64,000 bases of DNA, from assembly GCA_041913905.1 (NCBI GenBank), contig JAYSEK010000026.1, forward strand, positions 19,727-83,726, written 5' to 3'. A program made the translations under genes and the position numbers. Origin of the DNA: Roseateles_B sp041913905 (lineage in GTDB: Bacteria > Pseudomonadota > Gammaproteobacteria > Burkholderiales > Burkholderiaceae_C). Of this stretch, positions 45,396 to 53,328 are shown one piece after another; within the stretch, counting starts at the first letter, position 1, and every line of letters begins with the position of its first letter. A model generated the notes under the pieces. It saw only the letters and a list, made by a program, of their open reading frames with translations, was not told the DNA's origin and searched no databases.

Positions 45396-47216
45396 ATGAC
45401 CGACACCCCCGCCCTCAGCGCCGCCCCACGCACCGCCGCCGAGGAAAAACGCGAGCAACGCGGGCGCCCGCAGGCCCTGCGCGCGCTGTGGCCGTTTCTG
45501 CGGCCTTACCGGCTGCGCGTGGCGCTGGCGGGCGTTTTCCTGCTGCTGGCGGCGTTCAGCACGCTGGCCCTGCCCATCGCGCTGAAGGACCTCATCGACC
45601 AGGGCCTGGTCGCCGCCGAACCGGGTCAGCGCGTCATGGCCCTGCGCGGCCACTTCGGCGCGCTCTTCGGCGTGAGCGTGGCGCTGGCGCTGTTCTCCGC
45701 CGCGCGCTTTTACAGCGTGAGCTGGCTGGGCGAGCGCGTCACGGCCGATCTGCGCAACGCGGTCTACCGCCATGTGCTGCGCCAGAGTCCGGCTTTCTTC
45801 GAGACCACGCAGACGGGCGAGGTGCTGAGCCGGCTGACCACGGACACTACCGTGGTCCAAACCGTCGTGGGCTCCAGCTTCTCCATGGGCCTGCGCAACA
45901 TCGTGATGGGCACCGGTGCCCTCGTGATGCTGGTGCTGAGCAATCCGCGCCTGATGCTGCCCGTGCTGGGGCTCCTGGGCCTGGTCGTGCTGCCGGCGAT
46001 CTTGCTGGGGCGGCGCGTGCGCAAGCTCAGCCGCGCCAGCCAGGACCGCGTGGCGGACACCAGCGCCATTGCCGCCGAGGTGATCAATGCCGTCACCGTG
46101 GTGCAGAGCTACACGCAGGAGGCGCGCGAGGCCAGCCGCTTCGACGCGGCCAGCGAGGCCGCCTTCGCCACCGCCCGCAAGCGCATGCGCACGCGGGCCA
46201 TGATGGTCGCCTTCCTGATCGCCGCCACCTTCGGGGCGATGCTCTATGGCCTGTACCAGGGCACGCAAGCCGTCATCGAGGGCCGCATGACGGCCGGGCA
46301 CTTGGGCCAGACCCTGGTTTACGTGACCTTGCTGGTCTCCAGCGTGGCCGTGCTGGCGGAAGTCTGGGGCGATGTGCTGCGCGCCGCCGGCGCCATGGAG
46401 CGCCTGGGCGAGCTGCTGCATGCCCAGTCCCCCATCCAGGAGCCCGCCCGCCCTCAGGCCCTGCCTGCAGCCGGCGAAGGCGCGATGCTGACGCTGGAGA
46501 ACGTCCATTTCCACTACCCGTCGCGACCGGACAAGCCGGCGCTGCAAGGCCTGAGCCTGACGGTGGCCCCGGGTGAAACGGTGGCGCTGGTCGGCGCCAG
46601 CGGCGCCGGCAAGAGCACCGTGTTCCAGCTGCTGCAGCGCTTCTACGACGTGCAGTCGGGCCGCATCGAGCTCGACGGCGTGCCCATAGCCCAACTGCGG
46701 CTGCAGGATCTGCGGCAGCGCATCGGCCTGGTGCCGCAGGACAGCGTGATCTTCTCGACCAACGCCATGGAGAACATCCGCTACGGCCGGCCCGAGGCCA
46801 GCGACGAGGAGGTCATCGCGGCGGCCAAAGCCGCCTTTGCGCACGACTTCATCAGCGCCCTGCCCCAGGGCTACCAGACCTTCCTCGGCGAGCGCGGCGT
46901 GCGGCTCTCGGGCGGGCAGCGCCAGCGCATCAGCATTGCGCGCGCCATCCTGAAGAATCCGCCGCTGCTGCTGCTGGACGAGGCCACCAGCGCGCTGGAT
47001 GCGGAAAGCGAGCGCGTGGTGCAGGCCGCCCTGGAAGCCGCGATGCGACGGCGCAGCACCCTCGTCATCGCCCACCGGCTGGCCACGGTGCAGCGCGCCG
47101 ATCGCATCCTGGTGCTGGACCACGGGCGCATCGTCGAGCAGGGCAGCCATGCCGAACTGATCCAGCGCGGCGGCATCTATGCAGGGCTGGCGGCGCTGCA
47201 GTTCGAACAGGCCTGA
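45396..47216 (+). CDS. ABC exporter, fused membrane and ATPase domains (MsbA-like)
   Basis: Half-transporter of 606 residues: six membrane helices (residues about 35-330), then the ATPase domain with Walker A GASGAGKST, Q-loop VPQDSVIFSTN, signature LSGGQRQRISIARA and Walker B LLLLDEATSALD, ending with HRLATVQRAD. It acts as a homodimer; the exported compound is unknown. It is divergent from the MarR operon and shares its operator region. Start ATG 45396 was chosen over an upstream ATG that lacks a ribosome site. Confidence 0.92.
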   Translation: MTDTPALSAAPRTAAEEKREQRGRPQALRALWPFLRPYRLRVALAGVFLLLAAFSTLALPIALKDLIDQGLVAAEPGQRVMALRGHFGALFGVSVALALFSAARFYSVSWLGERVTADLRNAVYRHVLRQSPAFFETTQTGEVLSRLTTDTTVVQTVVGSSFSMGLRNIVMGTGALVMLVLSNPRLMLPVLGLLGLVVLPAILLGRRVRKLSRASQDRVADTSAIAAEVINAVTVVQSYTQEAREASRFDAASEAAFATARKRMRTRAMMVAFLIAATFGAMLYGLYQGTQAVIEGRMTAGHLGQTLVYVTLLVSSVAVLAEVWGDVLRAAGAMERLGELLHAQSPIQEPARPQALPAAGEGAMLTLENVHFHYPSRPDKPALQGLSLTVAPGETVALVGASGAGKSTVFQLLQRFYDVQSGRIELDGVPIAQLRLQDLRQRIGLVPQDSVIFSTNAMENIRYGRPEASDEEVIAAAKAAFAHDFISALPQGYQTFLGERGVRLSGGQRQRISIARAILKNPPLLLLDEATSALDAESERVVQAALEAAMRRRSTLVIAHRLATVQRADRILVLDHGRIVEQGSHAELIQRGGIYAGLAALQFEQA

Positions 47217-47313
47217 CGCCGCCGTGGCAGCATGGGCCGGGCCGCTGCCGGCCTCGCATAAACTACGCTGCCTCCCGGGCCGCCCAGGCCTGCAGCCGCT
47301 GGAATCCATTGCC

Positions 47314-48147
47314 GTGACCACCCGCCCCGTTCGCCATCAATACGAAGACTTCATGCGCCATGTCTACGAGCACGGCGTGGCCAAGGGTGACCGCACGGGC
47401 ACCGGCACGCGCTCGGTGTTCGGGCATCAGATGCGCTTCGACCTGAGCGAGGGCTTTCCGCTGGTGACGACCAAGAAGGTGCACCTCAAGTCCATCATCC
47501 TGGAGCTGCTGTGGTTCCTGCGCGGCGACTCCAACGTGAAGTGGCTGCAGGAACGCGGCTGCACCATCTGGGACGAATGGGCGCGTGAAGACGGCGAGCT
47601 CGGCCCCGTCTACGGCGTGCAGTGGCGCGCCTGGCCCACGCCGGACGGCGGGCACATCGACCAGATCACCGAGGTCCTGCAGCAGTTGCGCAGCAACCCG
47701 GACTCGCGCCGCATCATCGTCAGCGCCTGGAACGTGGCCGATCTCTCCAAGATGGCCCTGATGCCCTGCCACGCCTTCTTCCAGTTCTATGTCGCCCCAG
47801 CCACGGAGCCGGGCGGCCGCGGCAAGCTCTCCTGCCAGCTCTACCAGCGCAGTGCCGACATCTTCCTGGGCGTGCCCTTCAACATCGCCAGCTATGCGCT
47901 GCTGACCCACATGCTGGCGCAGCAGTGCGACCTGGACGTGGGCGACTTCATCTGGACCGGCGGCGACTGCCACATCTACAACAACCATTTCGAGCAGGTG
48001 CAGACGCAGCTCGCCCGCGAGCCCTTCCCCTACCCCACCCTGCACATCCGCCGCAAGCCGGACAGCCTGTTCGACTACCAGCTCGAGGACTTCGAAGTGC
48101 TGGACTACCAGCACCACGCGGCGATCAAGGCGCCGGTGGCGGTTTGA
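47314..48147 (+). CDS. thyA: thymidylate synthase
   Basis: Methylates dUMP to dTMP; 277 residues. RTGTGTRSVFGHQMRFDL, WDEWAREDGELGPVYGVQWRAW (segments), the catalytic cysteine in MALMPCHAFFQFYV and the C-terminal IKAPVAV are diagnostic. The likely start is GTG 47314, which gives the family N-terminus; the first ATG (47353) would remove the initial helix. An insertion of about six residues (PATEPGGRG) follows the catalytic strand. folA follows 20 bp later, its natural partner since it recycles the dihydrofolate made here. Confidence 0.96.
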   Translation: MTTRPVRHQYEDFMRHVYEHGVAKGDRTGTGTRSVFGHQMRFDLSEGFPLVTTKKVHLKSIILELLWFLRGDSNVKWLQERGCTIWDEWAREDGELGPVYGVQWRAWPTPDGGHIDQITEVLQQLRSNPDSRRIIVSAWNVADLSKMALMPCHAFFQFYVAPATEPGGRGKLSCQLYQRSADIFLGVPFNIASYALLTHMLAQQCDLDVGDFIWTGGDCHIYNNHFEQVQTQLAREPFPYPTLHIRRKPDSLFDYQLEDFEVLDYQHHAAIKAPVAV

Positions 48148-48167
48148 GCGAAGCGGGAGGACCGGGC

Positions 48168-48674
48168 ATGCAAGACCTGACCCTCATCGCCGGCCTGTGC
48201 CGCGACCGCGGCATCGGCCTGGGCAACGAACTGCTGGTGCGCATTCCCGAGGACATGGCGCACTTCAAGGCGCTGACGCTGGGCCACACGGTGCTGATGG
48301 GCCGCAAGACCTGGGACTCCATCCCGGCGAAGTTCCGGCCGCTGCCGGGCCGGCGCAATCTGGTGCTGAGCCGCCAACAAGGCCTGCAGCTGCCGGGTGC
48401 CGAGGTTTTTGCCGACCTGTCTGCGGCGCTGGCCTCCTGCAGGCCCGAGGAGAAGGTCTTCGTGATGGGCGGCGCCGAGATCTATGCGCTGGCCCTGCCC
48501 CGTGCTGGGGCCCTCGAATTGACGCAATTCGACCTGCAGCGCCCGGCCGATGCCTTTTTCCCGGCCTGGGATGCCGCGCAGTTCCGCGAAGTCCACCGCG
48601 AACATCATCAACACCGCCCAGGCGAACCCGAGGGGTTTTCCTACAGCTTCGTGCGCCTGGAGCGCCAAGGCTGA
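48168..48674 (+). CDS. folA: dihydrofolate reductase
   Basis: Protein of 168 residues that reduces dihydrofolate with NADPH. MGRKTWDSIP, RRNLVLSR and VFVMGGAEIYALALP are DHFR motifs, and the acidic active-site residue is in IPEDMAHFK. Opposite E. coli Pro21-Trp22 the sequence reads Leu-Val (NELLVRIPED), so the usually conserved tryptophan is missing. GGGAGG precedes ATG 48168. The dispersed 14-mer overlaps codons 1-6. Confidence 0.93.
   Translation: MQDLTLIAGLCRDRGIGLGNELLVRIPEDMAHFKALTLGHTVLMGRKTWDSIPAKFRPLPGRRNLVLSRQQGLQLPGAEVFADLSAALASCRPEEKVFVMGGAEIYALALPRAGALELTQFDLQRPADAFFPAWDAAQFREVHREHHQHRPGEPEGFSYSFVRLERQG
48170..48183 (-). repeat. dispersed element copy 5: GCAAGACCTGACCC at the start of folA
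   Basis: Exact 14-base core covering codons 1-6 of folA (encoding QDLT after the initiator methionine). Confidence 0.7.
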
Positions 48675-48704
48675 GCGGCTCATCAATTTCTGGAGGAATA
48701 CACC

Positions 48705-49283
48705 ATGTCTGGAGGCGGCTTTCACGTCCACGGCCCGCACGATCACGAGCTGGAACATGCGGCTCAGCACGAACCCAAGGGGATGGCCGGCCAACTGGCG
48801 GTGATCACCGCCATCCTGGCCACCGTGGGCGCCATCTTTGCCTACATGGGCGGCGCCACGCAGGCCAATGCCGGCCTCTACAAGAACGACGCGGCCATCA
48901 AGAAGACCGAGGCAGCCAACCGCTGGGCCTATTTCCAGGCCAAGAGCAGCAAGCAGAACCTCGCCGAGATCGCGATGGACCTGGCGCCCGGTGAAGAGCA
49001 AAAGGCCAAGTACAAGGCCAAGATCGAGCGCTACGAAACGGAAAAGAACGAGATCAAGAAGGAAGCCGAGGCCCTGGAGAAGGAATCCGCCGACTTCGAC
49101 CACAAGAGCGAAGAGCAGCTGCACCAGCACCACCGCTGGGCGCAGGCCACGACGGCACTGCAGGTTTCCATCGCCGTGGCGGCCATCGCCCTGCTGACCA
49201 AGCGCCGCTGGATGGAGTGGGCCACGCTGGGCGTCGGCGGCGTGGGGATTGCGATTGGGATCGCTGCCTGGCTGCACTTCTGA
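48705..49283 (+). CDS. DUF4337 membrane protein
   Basis: Protein of 192 residues with a His-rich N-terminus (FHVHGPHDHELEHAA), an N-terminal membrane helix, a central charged coiled coil (about residues 60-140) and two C-terminal helices. This matches DUF4337, whose function is unknown. GGAGG lies 8 bp before the ATG. The short histidine-rich start could bind metal. Confidence 0.88.
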   Translation: MSGGGFHVHGPHDHELEHAAQHEPKGMAGQLAVITAILATVGAIFAYMGGATQANAGLYKNDAAIKKTEAANRWAYFQAKSSKQNLAEIAMDLAPGEEQKAKYKAKIERYETEKNEIKKEAEALEKESADFDHKSEEQLHQHHRWAQATTALQVSIAVAAIALLTKRRWMEWATLGVGGVGIAIGIAAWLHF

Positions 49284-49352
49284 AATCGTCAGGCAACCCG
49301 TCTGGGCGCACTCGCGCCCCCTAAGGCGCCTGCGACACGGGAAAACCGCAGC

Positions 49353-50609
49353 TCAGGCGCTGACCAGCACCTCTTCGATCCTGGACATCGGCACGCCGCG
49401 CCCTAACGCCCATGTCGTCATCCGGACCAGCAGCTCCTGGAGCCCTTCGCAGTAGGCGCTTGGGTTGGCGTGCCCCTTGCCCGGCATGAAGCGGTAGGCG
49501 CGCCCGCCCAGCACATCACCGCTCTCGCAAACGTCGCGCCAGCAACAGCCCTCGCAGACCGCCGAACGCTCGCCCTGCGACTGCATGTAGCGCAGCATCT
49601 CCGGTGTGTCGTAGAAGTCGTCCAGGCTGGCACCAGGGCGTGCGTGCACGGCAGCGTTGAAGGCATAGGCGGCCAGCCTGTCGTCATCCGGACCGCACAG
49701 CTGCCCGTCGCTCTGGATCGTGAATGCGGTGTAGCCTTTGCGGCCCGCCCTGGCCCGCGCCAGGCCGTCCTTGCCTCCCAGCAGCCTGGCCAACAGCGTC
49801 TGGAACAGGCGTATCTCGATGGTCGGGTCTTCGCGCTCCGCCCAGGCCATGAACAGATCGCCAATGAAGCGCGTGTAGCCCTCCATCGCTTCGGGGCCGA
49901 AATGGTCGTCACTGGAGCCCGGAACCGGCAAGCTGACATGCAGGTGGCGCAGCCCCAGTTCGTCGACGAAGTGACTCAGCACGCGCCGCGCATCAAAGCT
50001 GTAGTGCGGCACGCAGATCGTGCCGATGGCGTAAATGCGCTTTTCGGCTGCGGCGAGCTGGAGCTTGCGCAGACCGGCCACCACCAGGGCATGCGTACCC
50101 TTGCCTGCATGGTCCAGCCGGAACTTGTCGTGATATTCAGCGGGGCCGTCCAGACTGACGGCCACCGAGATGTTGAATCGCTCGAACAGATCGATCCAAT
50201 CGTCGTCGACCAGCATGGCGTTGGTCTGCAAGGCGATGCGCAACTGCCCTACGAAGCCCAGCCCCTGCCTCAGCGCCTGGCACAAGTGCTCAAAGCGCTC
50301 CTTCTTCATCAGCAGCGGTTCTCCGCCATGAATGTCGATCTGCAGGGCTGAGGCACCGCTGTCCCGCACGGCCTGCGCCAGGAAGGCCACGACGTCCAGG
50401 GCCGTGCCGCCGTCCATGTAGACGGGATTGCCGGCCGCGTTGTCATCCATGTTGAAGAAATAGCAGTAGGTGCACGCGATATTGCAGCGTTCGGTGATCT
50501 TGAGAATCACCTCGATGGTTTCCCACCGCCGTGGCTGCGTACGTACCGATGGCTGCGATGCCCGGCTCCTACCTTGGATCTGCGATGCAGGGATGACGAT
50601 TGTTTGCAT
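49353..50609 (-). CDS. radical SAM/SPASM RiPP maturase, cyclophane-forming type
   Basis: Protein of 418 residues. The radical SAM cluster motif is C42-x3-C46-x2-C49 in ERCNIACTYCYFF; HGGEPLL and SLDGPAEYHDKFR follow. The C-terminal SPASM-like region has Cys in GQLCGPDDD, then CEGCCWRDVC (352-361), GGRAYRF and NPSAYC (387), the arrangement of maturases such as FxsB, GrrM and XyeB that join Trp/Phe/Tyr side chains to a nearby beta-carbon. It lies 78 bp downstream of a 54-residue precursor gene on the same strand. No protease or exporter gene is adjacent. The family is clear; the exact chemistry is inference. Confidence 0.9.
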   Translation of the reverse strand: MQTIVIPASQIQGRSRASQPSVRTQPRRWETIEVILKITERCNIACTYCYFFNMDDNAAGNPVYMDGGTALDVVAFLAQAVRDSGASALQIDIHGGEPLLMKKERFEHLCQALRQGLGFVGQLRIALQTNAMLVDDDWIDLFERFNISVAVSLDGPAEYHDKFRLDHAGKGTHALVVAGLRKLQLAAAEKRIYAIGTICVPHYSFDARRVLSHFVDELGLRHLHVSLPVPGSSDDHFGPEAMEGYTRFIGDLFMAWAEREDPTIEIRLFQTLLARLLGGKDGLARARAGRKGYTAFTIQSDGQLCGPDDDRLAAYAFNAAVHARPGASLDDFYDTPEMLRYMQSQGERSAVCEGCCWRDVCESGDVLGGRAYRFMPGKGHANPSAYCEGLQELLVRMTTWALGRGVPMSRIEEVLVSA

Positions 50610-50634
50610 AAAAGCGCCACATCAGAACGATGAA

Positions 50635-50667
50635 GGCGGCGAGCCGACAGACGTCGGGCTCACCGCC
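50635..50667 (-). promoter_or_regulatory. hairpin between precursor and maturase genes
   Basis: An imperfect 13-bp stem: GGCGG (50635-50639) with CCGCC (50663-50667), GAGCC with GGCTC, GAC with GTC, one mismatch and one bulge, loop AGAC. On the minus strand T-rich sequence follows only later (CTTTTATG). It could trim or attenuate the transcript so that precursor exceeds enzyme. Confidence 0.5.
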
Positions 50668-50687
50668 CCGCAAGTGAACCAGGACGC

Positions 50688-50852
50688 TCAGAAGCGCATG
50701 GTCCAGCTTGCCTGCACCCACCAGTCACGGCCGCCGCTGACTGCGTCCAGCATGGCGTCGTCCAGCTGCTGCATGTCGGTCACTTCAGCCTTGGGGGCCT
50801 GGTCGGCACCGCTGAGCTTGGCCACTCGGTTCTTGAGGTCTTCGATCTTCAT
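50688..50852 (-). CDS. RiPP precursor peptide with double-glycine leader and Trp-rich core
   Basis: A 54-residue peptide. Residues 1-41 are a leader ending in MQQLDDAMLDAVSGG, typical of GG-type leaders; the predicted core is RDWWVQASWTMRF (42-54) with three tryptophans. Three-residue motifs starting at Trp (WVQ, WTM) are the pattern crosslinked in triceptide RiPPs. The start ATG 50852 has AGGAAT upstream, while the open frame extends 44 codons further with unrelated composition. It is immediately upstream of the radical SAM maturase, and no other function fits. Confidence 0.8.
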   Translation of the reverse strand: MKIEDLKNRVAKLSGADQAPKAEVTDMQQLDDAMLDAVSGGRDWWVQASWTMRF

Positions 50853-51258
50853 GGATTGATTCCTATGCCCTGGTTGTCTTGTCATACCCGTGGGCTGGGG
50901 CACAGCACCACTGGCGACGGCCACATCTGCAGCCACTTCATGCTCAAACGCGGGCCTGGGATGCGAAGGCGACTGCTGCGCCACCAGGGCGGGATCAGTC
51001 CCCCTCAGGCAGGCCCCGTTCCCGCGCCAAAGCCGGGACGGACCTTAACCGCAACAGTGAGCATCCAACCCTAAGACTTTCCTGAGGCCCAACCTGTAAC
51101 CTTTTTCAGTGGCCGACTCATCGAATTTGCCGTAATGCACCACCAGCACCCCTGGATCGGGCCCGAAGCCATCCAGCGCGCCGAGAGCGTTTCAGTACGG
51201 CCCGGACGAGCTCGGTTCTCGCCGACAATGCGCACTCTGCCGTCTATTGCCCGCGCCC
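50853..51258. other. 406-bp region between the RiPP precursor and xth
   Basis: No supportable gene. It must contain the minus-strand promoter of the RiPP operon and the plus-strand promoter of xth. A weak -10-like GACAAT at 51221-51226 precedes xth. Around 51060-51120 the DNA is locally AT-richer, but I see no clear -35/-10 pair for the RiPP genes. Confidence 0.45.
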
Positions 51259-52023
51259 ATGAAACTCGCCACCTGGAACGTCAACTCGCTCGCAGTGCGC
51301 CTGCCCCAGCTGCTGGACTGGCTCGCCGCCAACCCCGTCGATGCCCTGGTGCTGCAGGAAACCAAGCTGACCGATGACAAGTTCCCCACGCTGGAAATCG
51401 GCGCGGCGGGCTACCAGGTGCAGTGGTTCGGCCAGAAGACTTACAACGGCGTGGCTCTGCTGAGCCGCCAGCCCGCGAGCGATGTCGTCAAGAACATTCT
51501 CGGCTATGCCGACGAGCAGGCCCGCGTGATTGCCGGCACCGTCGAAGGCGTGCGCGTGATCGGGGCCTACTTCCCCAACGGCCAGGCGCCGGACAGCGAG
51601 AAGTTCGCCTACAAGATGGGCTGGCTGGAGGCCCTGCGCGAATGGCTGCGGGCCGAACTGAAAGCGCACGAGAAGCTGGTCCTGATGGGCGACTTCAACA
51701 TCGCGCCCGAGGATCGCGACGTCTATGATCCCGTGGCCTGGGCCGGCCAGATCCACTGCACGCCACAGGAGCGCGCGCACTTCCAGGGCTTGCTGGAACT
51801 CGGCCTGGTCGACGCCTTCCGGCTCTTCGAACAGCCGCCCAAGAGCTGGAGCTGGTGGGACTACCGCAACCTGGCCTTCCGCAAGAACCAGGGCCTGCGC
51901 ATCGACCACATCCTGGTCAGCGAAGCCCTGCGCCCCCACGTGCAGGCCTGCGAGATCGACAAACAGCCCCGGCGCAACGAACGCCCCAGCGACCACGCCC
52001 CCGTCATTGTCACCCTGAGCTGA
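51259..52023 (+). CDS. xth: exodeoxyribonuclease III
   Basis: AP endonuclease/3' exonuclease of base-excision repair, 254 residues. MKLATWNVNSLAVRLPQLLD, the metal-binding LQETKL, GDFNIAPEDRDVYDP and the C-terminal PSDHAPVIVTL are ExoIII motifs. The start ATG 51259 begins the first strand; a TTG 12 bp upstream is not needed. Confidence 0.96.
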   Translation: MKLATWNVNSLAVRLPQLLDWLAANPVDALVLQETKLTDDKFPTLEIGAAGYQVQWFGQKTYNGVALLSRQPASDVVKNILGYADEQARVIAGTVEGVRVIGAYFPNGQAPDSEKFAYKMGWLEALREWLRAELKAHEKLVLMGDFNIAPEDRDVYDPVAWAGQIHCTPQERAHFQGLLELGLVDAFRLFEQPPKSWSWWDYRNLAFRKNQGLRIDHILVSEALRPHVQACEIDKQPRRNERPSDHAPVIVTLS

Positions 52024-52072
52024 GCGGCGGTGCAGGCCTGTCACCTGGCCCGCACGACCCTATGGAGGACTC

Positions 52073-52630
52073 ATGAACCGATCCGAGAATTCGCCGCACG
52101 CCGACGCCCAGCTGCAGCGCTGGTGCGATGACGAAGCGCTGGTCCGCCAGCGCATGCAGCCGGAGCCTGGCCTCGCGCGGCTGGACCAATTGGCCGGCCT
52201 GGATGGCCTGGCCCAGATGCAGGCCTTGTTGAACGGCGAGCTGCCGCCGCCGCCCATCGCCCTGACGCTGGACTTCCTGCTGGTCGAGGTGGCCAAAGGC
52301 CGGGCGGTGTTCCAGGGCAAGCCCCTGTTCCGCCACTACAACCCCTTGGGCACCGTACACGGCGGCTGGTTCGCCACCTTGCTGGACTCCGCCCTGGGCT
52401 GTGCGGTGCACACGACGCTGGAGCCGGGCAGCGGCTACACGACGCTGGAGTTCAAGGTGAACCTGGTGCGCGCCTTGACGGACAAGATCCCCCTGGTCCG
52501 CGCCATCGGTGAGGTGACGCACCGCGGCCGGCAGGTCGCCACCGCCGAAGCTCGCCTGATGGGCCATGACGGCAAGCTCTACGCGCATGCCAGCACCACC
52601 TGCCTGGTCTTCGAACAGCGGCAGGGCTGA
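52073..52630 (+). CDS. PaaI-family thioesterase
   Basis: Hotdog-fold protein of 185 residues. HYNPLGTVHGGWFATLLDSALGCAV (in segments) carries the HGG active-site loop, and EFKVNLVRALT and RGRQVATAEARLMG follow. The first 60 residues form an N-terminal extension beyond the hotdog domain. It should hydrolyse acyl- or aryl-CoA thioesters; the substrate is unknown. GGAGG precedes the ATG, 50 bp after xth. Confidence 0.9.
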   Translation: MNRSENSPHADAQLQRWCDDEALVRQRMQPEPGLARLDQLAGLDGLAQMQALLNGELPPPPIALTLDFLLVEVAKGRAVFQGKPLFRHYNPLGTVHGGWFATLLDSALGCAVHTTLEPGSGYTTLEFKVNLVRALTDKIPLVRAIGEVTHRGRQVATAEARLMGHDGKLYAHASTTCLVFEQRQG

Positions 52631-52670
52631 CGGCCGCCGCAAGCGGCAGCCCAGACTTCTTCAGCCGCCC

Positions 52671-53300
52671 TCAGCCACGCAATGCGTGCGTGGCCCGCGC
52701 CAGTTGGGTGATGCGACCCCAGTCGCCGGCGTCCATCGCGCCCTGCGGCGTCAGCCAGGAGCCGCCGCACACCTTCACATTCGGCAAGGACAGGAACTGG
52801 GGCGCCGATTCCTGCGTGATGCCACCGGTGGGGCAGAAGGCCACGTCCGGGAAAGGCCCGGCCAGTGCCTTGAGCAGGTTGACGCCGCCCACGGCCACCG
52901 CCGGGAACAGCTTCAGGAACTGGTAACCGGCGGCATTGGCCTGCATGACCTCGCTGGCCGTGGAGACACCCGGCAGGAGGGGCAGGTCTTGCCCCTGGGC
53001 CGCCACCGCGATCTCGTGGGTGAATCCGGGGCTGACGCCGAAGCGGCAACCCGCGCTCTTGGCCGCGGCCACGTCGGCGGCGGTGCGCAGCGTCCCCGCA
53101 CCGACGATGGCGTCCGGCACCGCCCGCGCCATGGCTTCCATGGCCTGCAGGGCGACCGGCGTGCGCAGGGTCACCTCCAGCACGCGCACGCCGCCAGCCA
53201 CCAGGGCTTCTGCCAATGGCACGGCATGCTCCAGCTTCTGGATCACGATGACGGGAATCACCGGACCGTGCGCGGCCAGGCTCAGGGTTTGATTGCTCAT
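52671..53300 (-). CDS. eda: 2-keto-3-deoxy-6-phosphogluconate aldolase
   Basis: Second enzyme of the Entner-Doudoroff pathway, 209 residues, splitting KDPG to pyruvate and glyceraldehyde 3-phosphate. LEVTLRTPVAL has the catalytic glutamate region, GVSPGFTHEI and the Schiff-base lysine in YQFLKLFPA are diagnostic, with FCPTGGIT near the end. It starts 28 bp after edd, forming an operon. Confidence 0.95.
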   Translation of the reverse strand: MSNQTLSLAAHGPVIPVIVIQKLEHAVPLAEALVAGGVRVLEVTLRTPVALQAMEAMARAVPDAIVGAGTLRTAADVAAAKSAGCRFGVSPGFTHEIAVAAQGQDLPLLPGVSTASEVMQANAAGYQFLKLFPAVAVGGVNLLKALAGPFPDVAFCPTGGITQESAPQFLSLPNVKVCGGSWLTPQGAMDAGDWGRITQLARATHALRG

Positions 53301-53328
53301 GCTTGTTCCTCTGCGGTGCAGCCGGCCT

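Noticed and set aside
52977..52992. Another copy of the dispersed element (GGGGCAGGTCTTGC) in eda
   Set aside because: It lacks a base relative to the consensus, so it was not counted.
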